From NCBI GenBank assembly GCA_963971305.1, contig OZ020308.1:38531275-38595274 (forward strand): DNA of 64,000 nucleotides, read 5' to 3'. This stretch comes from Arcuatula senhousia (Eukaryota; Mollusca; Bivalvia; Mytilida; Mytilidae). A program made the position numbers and the translations under genes. Shown here in pieces: positions 1-12,441 of this stretch. Under the pieces are notes generated by a model, which worked only from the letters and a program-made list of their open reading frames with translations, was not told the DNA's origin and did no database searches. The number at the start of each line of letters is the position of its first letter. Within the stretch, counting starts at the first letter, position 1.

Positions 1-747
1 CAAGTTTGGCAAAAACAGGGGAAATTAAAACAAAAAGTAAAGTTGAAAACAACCACAGACAAATCTAGGGGCCTGTGGGACCGGTGCCCCCCCCAACCCT
101 CTATGGAAAAAATAGGTGAATACAAAGGAAATCATTAAGCTATGACAGATCAAGAAATGTTCAAATGGGAGGGCACACAATTAAAAAAATACTGTTCCTA
201 ATCAAATTTTCCTGTCAAACAGGAGGGCATGTGCCCAGCACTACAGTCCTAAATCTGCCTTTTGACCAGGTCCTGTCCAACTGTGACCTTGACCACCACA
301 TGGCCCCCACTAAGCAAAATGCCTAGATCAACCACCCTGAAAACTGAGAAATCACAAGAAGAACAAAGAAACATGAAATACACACAGACAAATACATAAA
401 CCATTCTGAAGACAGGAAGGAAATTGTCTTGCTATTTAACCCTCCATTTCTTTAATTAGATAGAGAATGCTGTAATGGCAAATCTGACAAAGTTCTTCAG
501 TGTAACCCATGACAAATTATTATGATTGCTCCACGATTTATGGGTGCTCTTTGAACATTGAATTCTTGCGGCTGTTGTTGCGCTTTTGTTGATGCATTCA
601 TTAATGAGTAAGGGGTATAAATAGTACAAGGTTTATTTTTGTCAAACCTCATTAATTTCATTACCTTGTTTACTTTGTGCAGAATTTGGAGGGAATATTG
701 AAAAGGTACATGTATGCAGTCAACCTGACCTTCTCAAAAACTAGGAG

Positions 748-928
748 CAGGGGCGGATCCAGAAATTTTCGAAAGGGGTGGTTCCACATACTGGGTTTTG
801 TGGGCCAAAGGGGGGTTCCAGACCAATTTTTCTGAAAATCTACACAAAACATTGAAAATTTCTGAGGAAAGGGGGGGGGGTCAGACCCCCCTGAACCACC
901 CCCCCCCCCCCCCCTGGATCCGCCACTG
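748..928. mobile_element. Foldback MITE with G-tract/C-tract interior
   Basis: The left end is CAGGGGCGGATCCAG and the right end is CTGGATCCGCCACTG, which form imperfect terminal inverted repeats. The 5 bases AGGAG sit directly outside both ends (743-747 and 929-933), consistent with a target-site duplication. The interior has a run of G near 870 and a run of C before the right end. There is no coding capacity. Confidence 0.75.
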
Positions 929-1080
929 AGGAGGGGAGATTCTTTCATTGTTACTATTAGAAAAACAAGGCAAAGTAAAATAATTTCAACTTCTACTGTA
1001 AAAATAACCCATATAACCTGAATTTTGATTATGTTGCCTGCAACGTGTCCTGCATAACGACATAAGGGTTTCATTTTGAC

Positions 1081-1295
1081 ACAATCGGTCGTCTTGTGTT
1101 GTCCTGTGTGACCTGCGGCGTCTCAAAAATTTCTGTTGTAGTTTTCTGGCAACTGCATGTTGTATGTAACACACACAGCCTCTTGATATTTGGGATGTAG
1201 CTTACTTCTATTGTACAACATGGTGTAAAGAGATTTTATAGCTGTAACTTATCAACTTCCTATTTACCGAATTTTTCAATACGCAGGCGACAATC
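1081..1295 (+). repeat. Single unit of the AGTTTTCTCAGCAACT repeat family
   Basis: The segment AGTTTTCTGGCAACTGC, then GATATTTGGGATGTAGC, a CTATTGTACAACATGGTG stretch and CTTCCTATTTACCGAAT follow the same order as the tandem array at 42580-43265. It is one diverged copy of that family. Confidence 0.55.
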
Positions 1296-2334
1296 ACATA
1301 TGTCTACAATGGAAGACTACTATTGCAGTTTGACAAGCAGTATTTCAGGGGTAACTAATATGTAAACCCAGATTTAAGCGTCAAATGGACATTCACTTCG
1401 ACTGCTTAGAAAATTACTATTAAAGCATAACAATTATCTGAAGGTTTCCTATATTTTCATTGTTTCTCTTCCGAATGATGAGAAAATTATTCTCAGACAT
1501 CTTCAAAGATTGTCTTTAAGAATGCTTAGATGCTAAATGGCAATTAGAAACCATTGTTTTAATGCCATCATAAATCTGTTGACTTATGCAATTTTGCACT
1601 TCATTATCTTTGGGTTTATATATCAAAGAGCATTCTACAATAAAAGCTTTCATTTGTTATAACCTAGAAGCACTGGAAATTGTTGATATTTCAAGACCTT
1701 ATGTAAGCTTTAAGGAATCGGTAAGATGATAACTAGAGTTTCATTGTTTATATTTAAACATGTGTTTGGCTCAAAGGCTTTCTGTAACTACGATTTGGCA
1801 AACATATTTATCAAACAGACGCTGAAGAAGGATGTTAAAATCTTCCTCAGATATTTGTTTATATTCAATCTTTATATTCAATCGCTGTCTATTATGAGGG
1901 CATCTATAATGCTATTTCGGGAAGCGAACCTTAATTTGAGGCTTTGATGGTATAAACATAATAGTAGTTCATTTTAAATAAATGTTTGATCCAACCTCTA
2001 TTAATGTGGTATTTATGTGGCATTTTGCAGCCCCCAGTACTTAACCTGCTGAAGTTACTGTCTTTGAAGTCTAGTGCAGTTTTCTGTTAAAAGTTACGCC
2101 AGGTTTTCAAAAACAGAGCATCTCTGACTCTGGAGTCTCAGATGCATTTGTTCTCTAGGTACATGTACTCATAATTTATTGTTTGAAACATCTGTTTAGG
2201 GCCGGATATTTAAGATGCTTTGTTGTCAAAAGTCTCCAGATTTTAAGATTGCAAGGCTTTTTTCAAAATTTTGATGTTTCCATCAAAAACTTTGTGAGCC
2301 CATCTCAAAGTTGTTTTTCCACACATTTAACTTG

Positions 2335-2505
2335 CACTTGCTCTTCCAGAGCACCTGAGTTTTCTCTCATTATGACTAGAGTTTGCGTTAATTGTGTTTC
2401 CCTGTTTTGTATGTTCTTTTGTCAGGTCATTGTTTGTGTTTTCTCAGGTTTCGTCTCTGCCCTTTTGGACTTTGACATTCGGATGCCCTATTGGTACCTT
2501 TTCTT
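2335..2505 (-). repeat. Dispersed repeat A, copy 1
   Basis: On the minus strand this reads as the same order of blocks as at 33885-34075: AAAAGGTACCAATAGGGCAT, a TGTCAAAGTCC stretch, GGGCAGAGACGAAACC, and an AGAACTCAGGTGCTCTGG end. The open frame that crosses it is a by-product of the repeat. Confidence 0.7.
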
Positions 2506-3514
2506 CTTTGATTGTGTAATACTTTTAACACAGATCATAATTTTAGAGCCCACACTTTGATCATTAGTTTCTGATTTAACACTGAGATTCTGTATACTCA
2601 TGTTTGATGTATTCTTTTTCAAAATAGAGATGTTTCTAAAGTACACGATGCAATTCTGAAGTTGGATAAATTAGATTAAGACTCGACTCTTTCATGCCGT
2701 AATGAAAACACAGAAACCGTTTTATTTTGTAAATTAAGAAATTACCAGCAGATCACTTGAACATCACATCACGTTCCATTATTGCTAATAATAGACGAAT
2801 ATTCAATATAAACTTGTGTAGATTTTGCAGCGAAAAAAGATGAAAGAACACAGTATTCAATTAAACAGCTGATTTCTATCGCCATTTTTCTTTCTCTGAA
2901 TTTAATAAATATTGATAAAACGCCTCTGGTAATATTGGTTAGAATGTGTTCTGATTTTTATTGACAATTATTGCTGTTTTGTAAGACTTTAGTTTTTCAA
3001 TTTTGTTTTGTCATGATTAATTAACTGTACTGAAGTTGATCTAAGTTCAACAAATATTCTCCTGTTTTTCTCAAAGTAAGAAACTGTTAATTATTCATAT
3101 TTGCTGAATATTGAAAAATTCTGTAGAAAATGATCTTCCTATAGATCTTCAAACATTAAAACTACTTTTATGTTTTCAAACTAACCATTTTCTAATTTGA
3201 GTTGAAGCTTTCATTCCTCCTTTTCAGAGAAGGATTATCAAGGGAGACAATTTAACAATCATTGATAATTGTTTAAGTCTGTAAATTATCAAATCCAGAG
3301 ATAATTCCGTCATTTTGTCTGTCAATACCAGTGGTCTTTAGGGAGGCATAAAGCACTGAGTTTGTTTCTCTTCCATATTGAGTCAGATAAGCTAAACATT
3401 GGAGATTCTGATGGTCTTATTACAATGATGCTTCCAGAGCATTTACAGTTCCAATTTGGAATCAACAACCTTAACCCATATGATTCAGTGAAAAATATTC
3501 TTCAATCTGCTTAA

Positions 3515-3700
3515 CTAAGGAATGTGAGAAGCAGAGAGGTGGCAGTTGGGCAATTCAAATGTCAAAGTCCGAAAGGTCAAAGACAAAATCAGTAAAACAC
3601 CACAAATTAACCAGACAACAGTGAAAATCAACAATGCAAACTTTGAAGTCCTAAACAGGAGTGAACTCAGGTTATAAATTTTTGTTCTATTGAAAATATT
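3515..3700 (+). repeat. Dispersed repeat A, copy 2
   Basis: It contains GGGCAATTCAAATGTCAAAG, TCCGAAAGGTCAAAGACAAA and AGGAGTGAACTCAGG in the family order, with many substitutions. It is a degraded plus-strand copy of repeat A. Confidence 0.65.
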
Positions 3701-3850
3701 TGCTTTAGTTACCAATGCTACATGATGCAACATGTCATTCGAAAAAAAAGGTTCCTGACAATCTTAGAGCCTTATTTAACCAGGCAGAAATTATAGAGAA
3801 AAACACCAAACACCATTTCACATCAGTGATCTGAAGTCATTAGAAAATCA

Positions 3851-3930
3851 GTCTGATAAAAATACAGCCCCTCCCCCTGACTTTTTTCATCGATGATGAA
3901 AAAAGTCAGGGGGCTGTATTGAAATCAGAC
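3851..3930. repeat. Near-perfect 80-bp hairpin centred on CATCGATG
   Basis: The left arm starts GTCTGATAAAAATACAGCCC and the right arm ends GGGCTGTATTGAAATCAGAC. The centre is TTTTTTCATCGATGATGAAA. The arms pair over almost their whole length with one or two mismatches or indels. It resembles a very short foldback element; no clear target duplication was seen. Confidence 0.8.
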
Positions 3931-5046
3931 TGCCAAAAAATCACTTACTTTCTGGATAGTCTCTCTGAACTTTAATCCCAAGCAAAAATTCTGACCACAA
4001 AACAATTAGTCACCAAACCTCTTCAGGAACCTCTTTGAAATATTATATGAAATACCTTATGACCCCATCAGCCAGCTACAGAGCCATTCCCTAGCAAGAA
4101 TTCTGATGAATATTCAAGTCATGAAAAAAACACTCTCTGTACTTGGATTTCTAATGAGAATACAATATACTTGAGATCTGAGTCTCCATTTCTGTGTGAA
4201 ATATTTGGTAAAGAACCATATCTAATTGGTTTAAATTGTCCGTAACGCTGGTGAAAGAATTAAGGGGGGAGGTGTGATGTGTGTAAATGGTCAATTTAAT
4301 ATGTTTTCAAGAAAGTTAAGATTTAGTACATTTAGGTACATGTTTTTATTAAATTATTCAATGGAATGTCATGAAACTTGATGAAATTGATTTACAATTG
4401 GAGGCACCTTTTTGAACTTTGAAATAGCATTAGAGTTCTGATAAAGACACTAGACTACCGGTAAGCTATATTTTAATATAATTTCCACTTTTAGGCCTGG
4501 TTTGGAGTTTTATGTGCTTAGCAGTAAAACTATTTTCAATTTAAATATTGAATCTTCAAAAAAGGCTGATTTGTGATGATTTTTAGGATATCAATTGAGA
4601 GATAAGCTAATTATAAAGACAGTCACCCACAAACCAATAATTATTTTACATGTATAAAATTATAGCAAAACATTAAATTTTCATTACAAAGCACATTTAA
4701 GACTTTTGTAATGCAGCAGAATTAATCTTAGAGAGAATCTTAATATAAATTTGAAGTGTGCTATCAAGATAAATTATGTTTTGCCAAATTAATCAGGAAG
4801 CTTCCTTGATTTTGAAGTTTTAGCTGTCTTGCCTTATCTTTTGCTTGATAACAGGGAAGATTGGAACATCTTCACTTCTCAAGGTCTCTCTCCCAGACTT
4901 GCAGGAGTGCATTTTAATGAAGCCACTTTGGCAAGTGTTCTTTCTATGATAGCAATTAGTAGTCATCCTGTATATAATTGCATTACACCTGTTTTGAAAT
5001 GTAATGTGTGGGTTGCTATCAATAGTTATGTGTGTTGGGCTTCTAT

Positions 5047-5604
5047 GGGGCATCAAGAAAAAATTTCATTGGACCTGTTTTAAAATGCACCTAAAGTGTC
5101 TTGCAGATTTAGCATTGATATCAAGTAAACGGGCATCTCTTCGGGCATCTCTTCTCCGTGAGGCATCAAGAAAAAAATTGCATTGCACCTGTTTTAAAAT
5201 ACACCGAAAGCCTCTTGCAGATTAAGCATGATTATATCAGGCAAAGGGACATCTCTTCGGTAGGGCATCAAGAAAAAAATCGCATTGCACCTGTTTTGAA
5301 ATTCACCTAAAGGGTCTTAACAAGGTATTAATTTAATTTTGCATCCATGGACTAACATTTAGTTAGTTTCTATATAAAACATGAATGGTATAACTAACCT
5401 AAAGTTAGTCCATGCATGCATGGACTAACCCCCTTAGTTGGGTTAGTTGTTATTGCAAGTGGAAAAGTTATTTTTCCGGATATTAAAATAATTCGGAGTT
5501 TAATTAATACCTTGTTTCTTGCAGATTTAACAATTGATATCAGGCATGACCCTTTTCCGTGGGGCATCAAGAAAAAAAATTGAATTGCACGTTTTCTGTC
5601 TGTA
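5047..5604 (+). repeat. Four diverged tandem copies of a ~105-bp unit
   Basis: Units start with GGGCATCAAGAAAAAAAT near 5047, 5160, 5263 and 5562. They share GCATTGCACCTGTTTTGAAA, CACCTAAAG, TCTTGCAGATTTA and ATTGATATCAGGCA blocks. A more diverged partial unit lies near 4975-5005. The third unit is split by the insertion at 5319-5516. The small open frames in this region are accidental. Confidence 0.8.
5319..5516. mobile_element. MITE inserted in tandem repeat unit 3
   Basis: The ends are AACAAGGTATTAATT and AATTAATACCTTGTT, a perfect 15-bp inverted repeat. TCTT is present on both sides (5315-5318 and 5517-5520). Other units read GTCTTGCAG without interruption, so the empty site is visible in the neighbouring copies. 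The interior holds further inverted copies of a GTTAGTCCATG motif. Confidence 0.88.
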
Positions 5605-5944
5605 TGATGCCTTTGTCTCAACAAGGGCATGCAATGATGTAAAGGTCTGTGAGGATGTTCTAGGAGAATGTTTAGTAAGACGACTGAAGTGCTTAAGACA
5701 AATTAAAAAATTGGTTATACTGACTGAATGAAAAAAAAATGATTGCATATATGATCTAATTTTGTAAGTACAAATTTTTCTTTCTTGTCATTTTCCTTCA
5801 TGACATTCATTCAGTTTAAGACAAAGAAGATACCCACTATTATTTAGATTCTTTAAGGAGGCTAATTACATACTACAGGGATGAGAAATAGTTGTCTAAT
5901 AGTCTGGTATCACTGAAATAAGAGGTTTCTGTTTTCTGTGGGGG

Positions 5945-6210
5945 CAAGGTGTACTTTAACTTGACCAGGTTATTAGAAAAATCTGCGTTTCAGAATCTAT
6001 TTGTCCTAGTTAGGAAAAAGGTTGACTCAGCTTTGCACTTACAGGTTTAGTTGAAAAGTTCTAAAAGAAGGATGGGGTATATATGTGTGTATTGCTGTAA
6101 AAGGTTGGGAGGGAAAGGTACTATTTATTGACCATTTATATGAAAATTCTGTTTCAGTAACTGATTTGACCTTAAGTTAAGAGAAAAGGTTGACTCAGCA
6201 CAGTCAGTGC
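5945..6210 (+). repeat. Two diverged tandem units of ~170 bp
   Basis: AAAAGGTTGACTCAGC occurs near 6015 and again near 6185. Each is preceded by a TTGACCA...GAAAAATCTG/TTCTG..GTTTCAG stretch. This suggests an old tandem duplication. Confidence 0.5.
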
Positions 6211-6369
6211 CCCTGTAGTTGTAGATAATGACGTTTCAGGGGGCAGTGGGATTTTGCATGTACATGTATAAGGAATACTGTACATTCATTGGGTACTCAT
6301 CTTCATGGTTGACAAACAAAAAAAGAACTGTTAGTTTGATTGATTCCTACATGTACTGGTGGTCCTGAT

Positions 6370-6640
6370 GGGGGGTCCTGATCACGAATCACGAAGAATA
6401 AAAAATGCAAATAACGAAACATGGAAATATGGCTAGATTTTTGTCCACGGATAAATGTTTAACTGTGTATTACTGTAAAGCATGCCTAGAACGAATCACA
6501 GACAAAATACTTTGCTGAGAACGGTTCATGTGCAATATCCAATCACGATGCACAGAAAAATATTTCAACAAATCACATTTCACGGAAAATAAAAATTTCC
6601 AATAAGGAAGAACGAAATAAACCCATCGGCCCCCTCTGTT
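6370..6640. repeat. Degenerate AATCACGA-rich dispersed repeat
   Basis: Motifs like AATCACGAAGAATAAAAA, AATCACAGACAAAATA and CACGGAAAATAAAAA recur through this stretch. It ends before CCCATCGGCCCCCTCT. It looks like a dispersed non-coding repeat, but only one copy is present in the window. Confidence 0.35.
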
Positions 6641-9189
6641 CTAACCATTATTAATGCAAACTTGAAGAAAAAAATTTTTAAAGTCACCAACAGATGAATC
6701 CACAGTATTATTAAGTGTACTAATAGATTGAATGTTTAATTTTTATTTTCCACTGACTTTTGAGGACTTATTTTTAACAGTTTAATTTTCAATTATTTCA
6801 CTGCAAACTAAATTAATTTCAAATGCACTTGAATCTGTAATTAAATTGTATAAATTCTTGGTAGAGTAATGCTTTCTATCATGTACTGTGTTCTAATTAA
6901 TGAGAATTTGAAGATATTATGATGAACAAGATGAATTCCTTCTTTCAAGATGTGTCACATTTTACACACTGAGAAGATGAATTAAAAGTTTTAGAAACCA
7001 GTAATTTTTTTAATCAATTGCAAAGAATTTTGACAAGCGATACATCAAGTAACGCCAGGATCATGTTAGCTGCATTTTCCAAACAAGGCAAGCGACAGTT
7101 GTCTTTGAATTTCCCCAGTTTATCTGGTTTTATCAGCAAACCAGACAGAAGCAAGAGATACCAAATTAACGACCTACTTCAACAAAATTCCTCATCTTGA
7201 TTTTCTTATTTGATAAGGGGAATATTACAGAAGACTTTAGGTGTGTTTGATATGAAATCACAGTTGGGTGCGTTTGAGATGTATCTAAAATCTTATCTTG
7301 TTTTTGGAAGAAGCTCTAAGTTGCCCCTGTGAGATGAGTAATGGTTTAGATTAGGTGTGATGTTTCATATTTATTTTTGTTTTTGATAATTGAATGGTTT
7401 ATTTCCTCATTTACAAGTATTTTTAGTTGATGATGAAAAATGATTGTTTAAAAAGAATTTTCAATATGAATAATTTTGATTTTGACAGAAAAAAAGGAAA
7501 AAGTTTGGTTTTAATTCCAGTAAATAAATGAATAACACCCAAGTTCATCTTTAGAATTTATGTTGACCTTGCACTGTTTTCAAGCCCCCTAAGTACTATA
7601 TATATATTGCTACATTTTAGAAATAAGCTCATTCTATCTTCTAGAAAGAAATGAGTGGACAAACATTCAGTATTGTTGAATTTATTCAAGGGGTCCAGGT
7701 CCTTCTGCATCCTAATCAGGCACCGTTCATGGGGCGGGCTTTTGGACTATTCAAAGCCTGTAGTTAAAGGAAAGGGTCCAGTTATAATGTAATATTGACC
7801 ATTAAATTGTCATCCTAATTCTTTTATTTGAACTAAAAATTTTAATTTCTCAGTTATGACACCCTTTGTTCTCATGTTTCAATTTCTCACAAGTTTAGTT
7901 AAACCAGAGGTTTTGTAAACATTGAAAATGGCCCATGACAGTACTTGTACAAATAATAGCTATTTATTTACTTCCTATTTATAGAATTTTAATTGAGTTT
8001 GAGACTTGTTTACAATTTATTAAGTGGACTCTATTGCTGTGTTTTCTTGTTAGATTTGTTTGTTTACACTAATGTATGATGTTTGTAAATGTTTGAGTGA
8101 GTTTTAATGACTTTGTGTCAGGTGATAGTTGCCATGGTAATGTAAACTTTGAAAAATAGAACAGTAATGAGTTTAATAATGAGGACATGTCATTGTAAAT
8201 AGAAATTCTGGCAGGTTAAAGCAAAAACAAACATGTTTAACAAAGCAATCTTTATATCACAGAGTCATTTCATGATTGTAAAATTTGTTGTAAAAAATCC
8301 TTTTTTTTGGGGGGGGGTACATTTTTTTGTTAATTTGCTGTAGTCTAAAGTTACATACCCTTTCGTTTTGAAAGCATTAGTTCTAAATTTTAAACCTTTA
8401 TAAATCCGTATTTGAAATAACCCTTTTGTTTTAAAACATACTGTTCTTAAATTATTTTATTTTCTTCAACCCTTACCAAGCTTAGTAATTTAGGAAAATT
8501 AGAGAAGGATTATATTTTTCCAGTCTTTAGTAGTTTCCCCCATTCTGAGCTTAAATTTTTATCTTTTATGGTATTAAGTCGCATCTTGACATTTTACTAT
8601 GTACTATTGGTGTCATCAACCCTTACTTTTCTAAGGTCAACTACCAGTATTGATCTCGTAAATCATAGAAACCCCAATCTTCAAGTTGTTTTCCCTATAA
8701 GATATTGTCTCTATCTCATTTTCATGGCTGTCAATCGCTTGATTATTAACTGTTTATTTTGAGATAGATTCAGAGATGGAAAGGCCTTGAGTATTGTTCT
8801 GTGTGATAGATTGTTTATTAAGGCTGACATTGTTTGTTTGTCTCTAGCTTTTATTGGAAAATGTTTAATAAAAGTTTCTCTGTCAGTGTCACTTATTGCA
8901 AATGAAATTAATTAATGTAGTTGGTGGTCTAAGGGGAATAACTCTAGTTTAAATATTGGATTCTCTACTGATTGTTAAAGTTTTCATTAGGGATTAAACA
9001 CATTTTTATTTGTATTTAAACCCTGCATAGAAATAGTCTGATAATATTATGTCTATATTTTTAAAAAGAAACCTTTAATAAGTCTAAGTTACCAGGTGCT
9101 AGAACACAAATGTTTACGGAACTTTTTGACTTGACGGAAAAAAAATAATGAAACAATGACATAGTCAACATTTAACATAATATTAGTGT

Positions 9190-9550
9190 GTGTTACCAAA
9201 ACAGTTTTTCTTTTCACAGAAATAGATAATTGACATGAAGTTTTAATTGTGCTTTGACTGCAGGATTGTTCAACGACAAAAAAAGGGGGGAAATATTTCT
9301 GTTATGATGAGTTACCAAAACAATTTGTATTTTTTTTCTACTCAAAAAGATATAAATAGATAATAGAGAATTGAAATATAATTTTTATTCATACCTAATG
9401 ACTGCAGGAGTCTTCAACACATTGTAAACAGAGGAAAACATTTTGTGATATTATGATGAGTTACCACAACAGTTTATTATTTCATTTAAATTCTTAAATA
9501 GATAGTTCAAAGTTGACGTAAATAAAAATTATGTCAGCATTTTGACCACA
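9190..9550 (+). repeat. Three diverged tandem units of ~120-150 bp
   Basis: GTTACCAAAACAGTT-like sequence occurs at about 9193, 9310 and 9459. Between the copies recur AATAGATA and GACTGCAGGA(T/G)T(G/C)TTCAAC. The order is preserved, which indicates tandem duplication followed by decay. Confidence 0.6.
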
Positions 9551-12358
9551 GTAGTTAACTCTAACATTGGGAAAAAAAATTCCATTCATTACCCATAGAA
9601 ATTCTTCTAATTCTTTGTATATGATATTTTTGTTAAGATGATCTGCTTAATTTTTCAGGACTTATTTATTAAAAGCAGAGCTGAATGGCAGAAATAAAAA
9701 CCGGTATATCTCCTCTCTGTAGCTAGCGTCAATTTAGACCGTAGCCGTCTAGCACACAGCTAGCTTAACGTTTAGAGTAAAATGTCCATCTTTCCTCAAC
9801 GATCTTCAAAAAATTTTCTGACCTTGTTTTGACTTGAACTAAAGTTGAGGAGACTTGGACAAACTTGTCTTAAAAAGTAATTTTTGGTACTTGAGCAACA
9901 TATAAAATTAGAACAAGTAGGCCTTTTTCAATTCTTGGTTGGCATTTTTCGCTGAACTTTTTTTTCAATGTAGCAGTCGTAATTTCACTTCTTTAAAATA
10001 GTTACAAAACCAACGTGAAAGAAACTGTTCACTCTTTCTCTTTTGATATTTTTACTCATCTTCTTGAATGCTAAAGCACATACTAATGACTTAATAGATT
10101 TAAAATTGATTAAAAGTAAAAAAATAGCAAGTCTTATTTCTTCTCCTTTCTGCATGAGTAAATTTACACTTGATAAGATTTGTCTCCCTTTGACCACAAA
10201 AAATTTTTTTTTTGTTTCTTTCACAAAAATGACAATATTATAGAGTCAGCTGATTTAGATGTTGTGTATTTGCATATAGTTGCCACGGTAACTGGTAATT
10301 GATGTCAATTTTGCATGATGTAAAATTTTTCTTGAACATGGAAGCAAAAGGCGTTTTATTTTTAGGAGGAAAACATCTGATTTAGTGTAAAACAAATTTG
10401 TCTTCTGTTTTCGTATGTACTTAAAAGTGTCTAGAGTAGTAATGAAATTACTCGCATAAAAATGTTGAAAACTATAAAGATTTGAAAATCTTGTGAAGTT
10501 TCACAAATTGTTCAGACAATATCTTATGGATACAAGTAGTTAAAAATTTACAACAGTAGTCTTTTAATAGTGGGTTGTAGTCTTTGATAGCCTCTTGTCA
10601 AATTAAAATTAGCACATTCTTAAAAGTAAACTATGGCAATAAATTCTTGCAAGAGAGTTTTACGACCTACTTAGGCATTTGTCATTTCTGTATTTTTATA
10701 ATGCCTTGTTACAAAGTGGTGTTTGGTTTTTGGTTGTTCATGAAAGTAAGGTGAAAACTTGATCGAACATGTATATGTAACTTATGTCAAAAATTATATA
10801 GGATCAGAGTTCTGTAGCCAACATCTAAATTTAAGTAGCCCTACCATATTGGTCCATTCAAAAAAGGGTAAAAATTCTATCAGCCCAGACTACTGGCATA
10901 TCTGCGACTGATAAATTCAAAACCTGTACGACACTGGTTATCAAATGTTTATATATGTTCTTGAATGGGGAAAAAGATTTTTGAATTTTTTTATGGGTGC
11001 TTTTGATTTTTTTTTTCACTACTCTTGTTAAGAGATATGAGGTGCCTTGAATGCACTCAGTTCTAGTATTTTTTTTTTCAAGTTACAAATTTATAACATG
11101 TCAAACTCTGCATGAACAATTTTTCTTCAAGTCTAAACTCCTTCTTCATACTAGGGCTGAATAATATGTAAGCCGGTATACTTACGTAGGGCTTTATGTA
11201 TGGATTTTCCAAGATAAACACTGTCGATCGGGAACATAAAGACTTAAAAGTAGACCTTAACAAAACAAAGTTTGACCGATCTTAATCAAATATTTATACA
11301 AGTTTAAGACTTTTTGAAGCATTCATTGTTAGCTGGGGTTAGAAATAATGAAAGATTATACATAAGAAAAGAAAAATAAAGTTTTATTTAAAAGTTTGAA
11401 CTTGACTCAATGTTAACTGATTTGAACATGATAAATTATTATTTTTCTTTTTTTATTGAATAAAATGTACTTTTGTGACAAAAGATAGTAATAACGTAAA
11501 AGTTATTTTATTTGAAATTTACCTGAGTGAATAAATTTATGTCACTCTATAAAAAAAAGTTATGAATATAGATTTTTTTTTACATTATTTAAGATTATTT
11601 ATTTGACTTGGTTAGTATTATTTTGAAGTTTTAGAATCAAATGAATAAACTAAAAAATCTACGTGTATAAGCTCATTTTACTTTTTTTCTAAAAACATTT
11701 CAGTTCAAACTTGGAAAGTCAAGCATAAATCATATGTTGTTTTCTTACTTACTGGTATTTCTGAATATGAAAGTTATTTTTCAATTTACATTTGCACTTC
11801 AAAAGCTAGTTAAAAATTTGAACTTTTAGCAGTGTTAACTGCTAAACAAACTTGCTCTTAGAATATGGGATGAAATTTTATTAAAAATGTATACTGATTG
11901 ATAAAGTGAATCACTGTTAACCTTCTAAAGTCAGTTAGTGAAATGCAAGACAAATATTTGGGCATCAATAAGAACAATTTGAAATAAATGTAACTTTTAT
12001 ACAGTGTTGTAAATCTTAGAATAATATGTATAGTTGGAAGTAGAAATGTTTTTAACCATCTTTGAGCAATAGTTTTGGAAAATGAAGAAATTGAACAACA
12101 AATTTCCAGGCAATTAATTGAACAATAATGGAAGATATGTACAAATGCAAACAGATCTAGAAACTGATAAATGGGAATTTTGCATTTGTAGACTGGAATT
12201 ATCTCCCTTTGACCATGAAATATAAAAAAATGAGAAGTACAGCAGACCTTATCTCTAAATTATAACACCATGTAATGTTTATCTATGGTTTTTTTTCAGA
12301 TTTTTTGTAATATTTTTTGGTTAAATTTATTAATTTGTGTTTCTTTTTGTCATTTCAG

Positions 12359-12441
12359 GTTTTGGGTTTGTGACGTTTGAAGATGAAGATGTTGTGGACA
12401 AAGTCTGTGAAATTCATTTCCATGAAATTAACAAGAAAATG
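12359..12441 (+). CDS. msi: Musashi exon a: RRM2 RNP1 core
   Basis: The acceptor is TTTCAG at 12353-12358 and the donor is ATG|GTAAAT. The exon starts with GT, which completes a Gly codon begun in an unseen upstream exon. It then reads [20 protein letters not shown] and ends HEINKKM in phase 0. The aromatic residues of RNP1 that stack on RNA bases are intact. This is the first exon visible in the window. Confidence 0.93.

Larger units (their letters stand above)
1..12358 (+). other. Presumed long Musashi intron, no exon recognised
   Basis: The first visible Musashi exon starts mid-domain, so an upstream exon must exist. I looked for the missing RRM motifs (KKIFVGGLS, the RRM1 RNP1, the VDKVL...HELD segment) and saw none in this stretch. 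The simplest reading is one intron of at least 12.3 kb. It holds foldback elements, dispersed repeat copies and diverged tandem repeats listed separately. The remainder, including about 7.2-9.1 kb and 9.6-12.3 kb, is AT-rich with nothing I can name. Confidence 0.6.
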
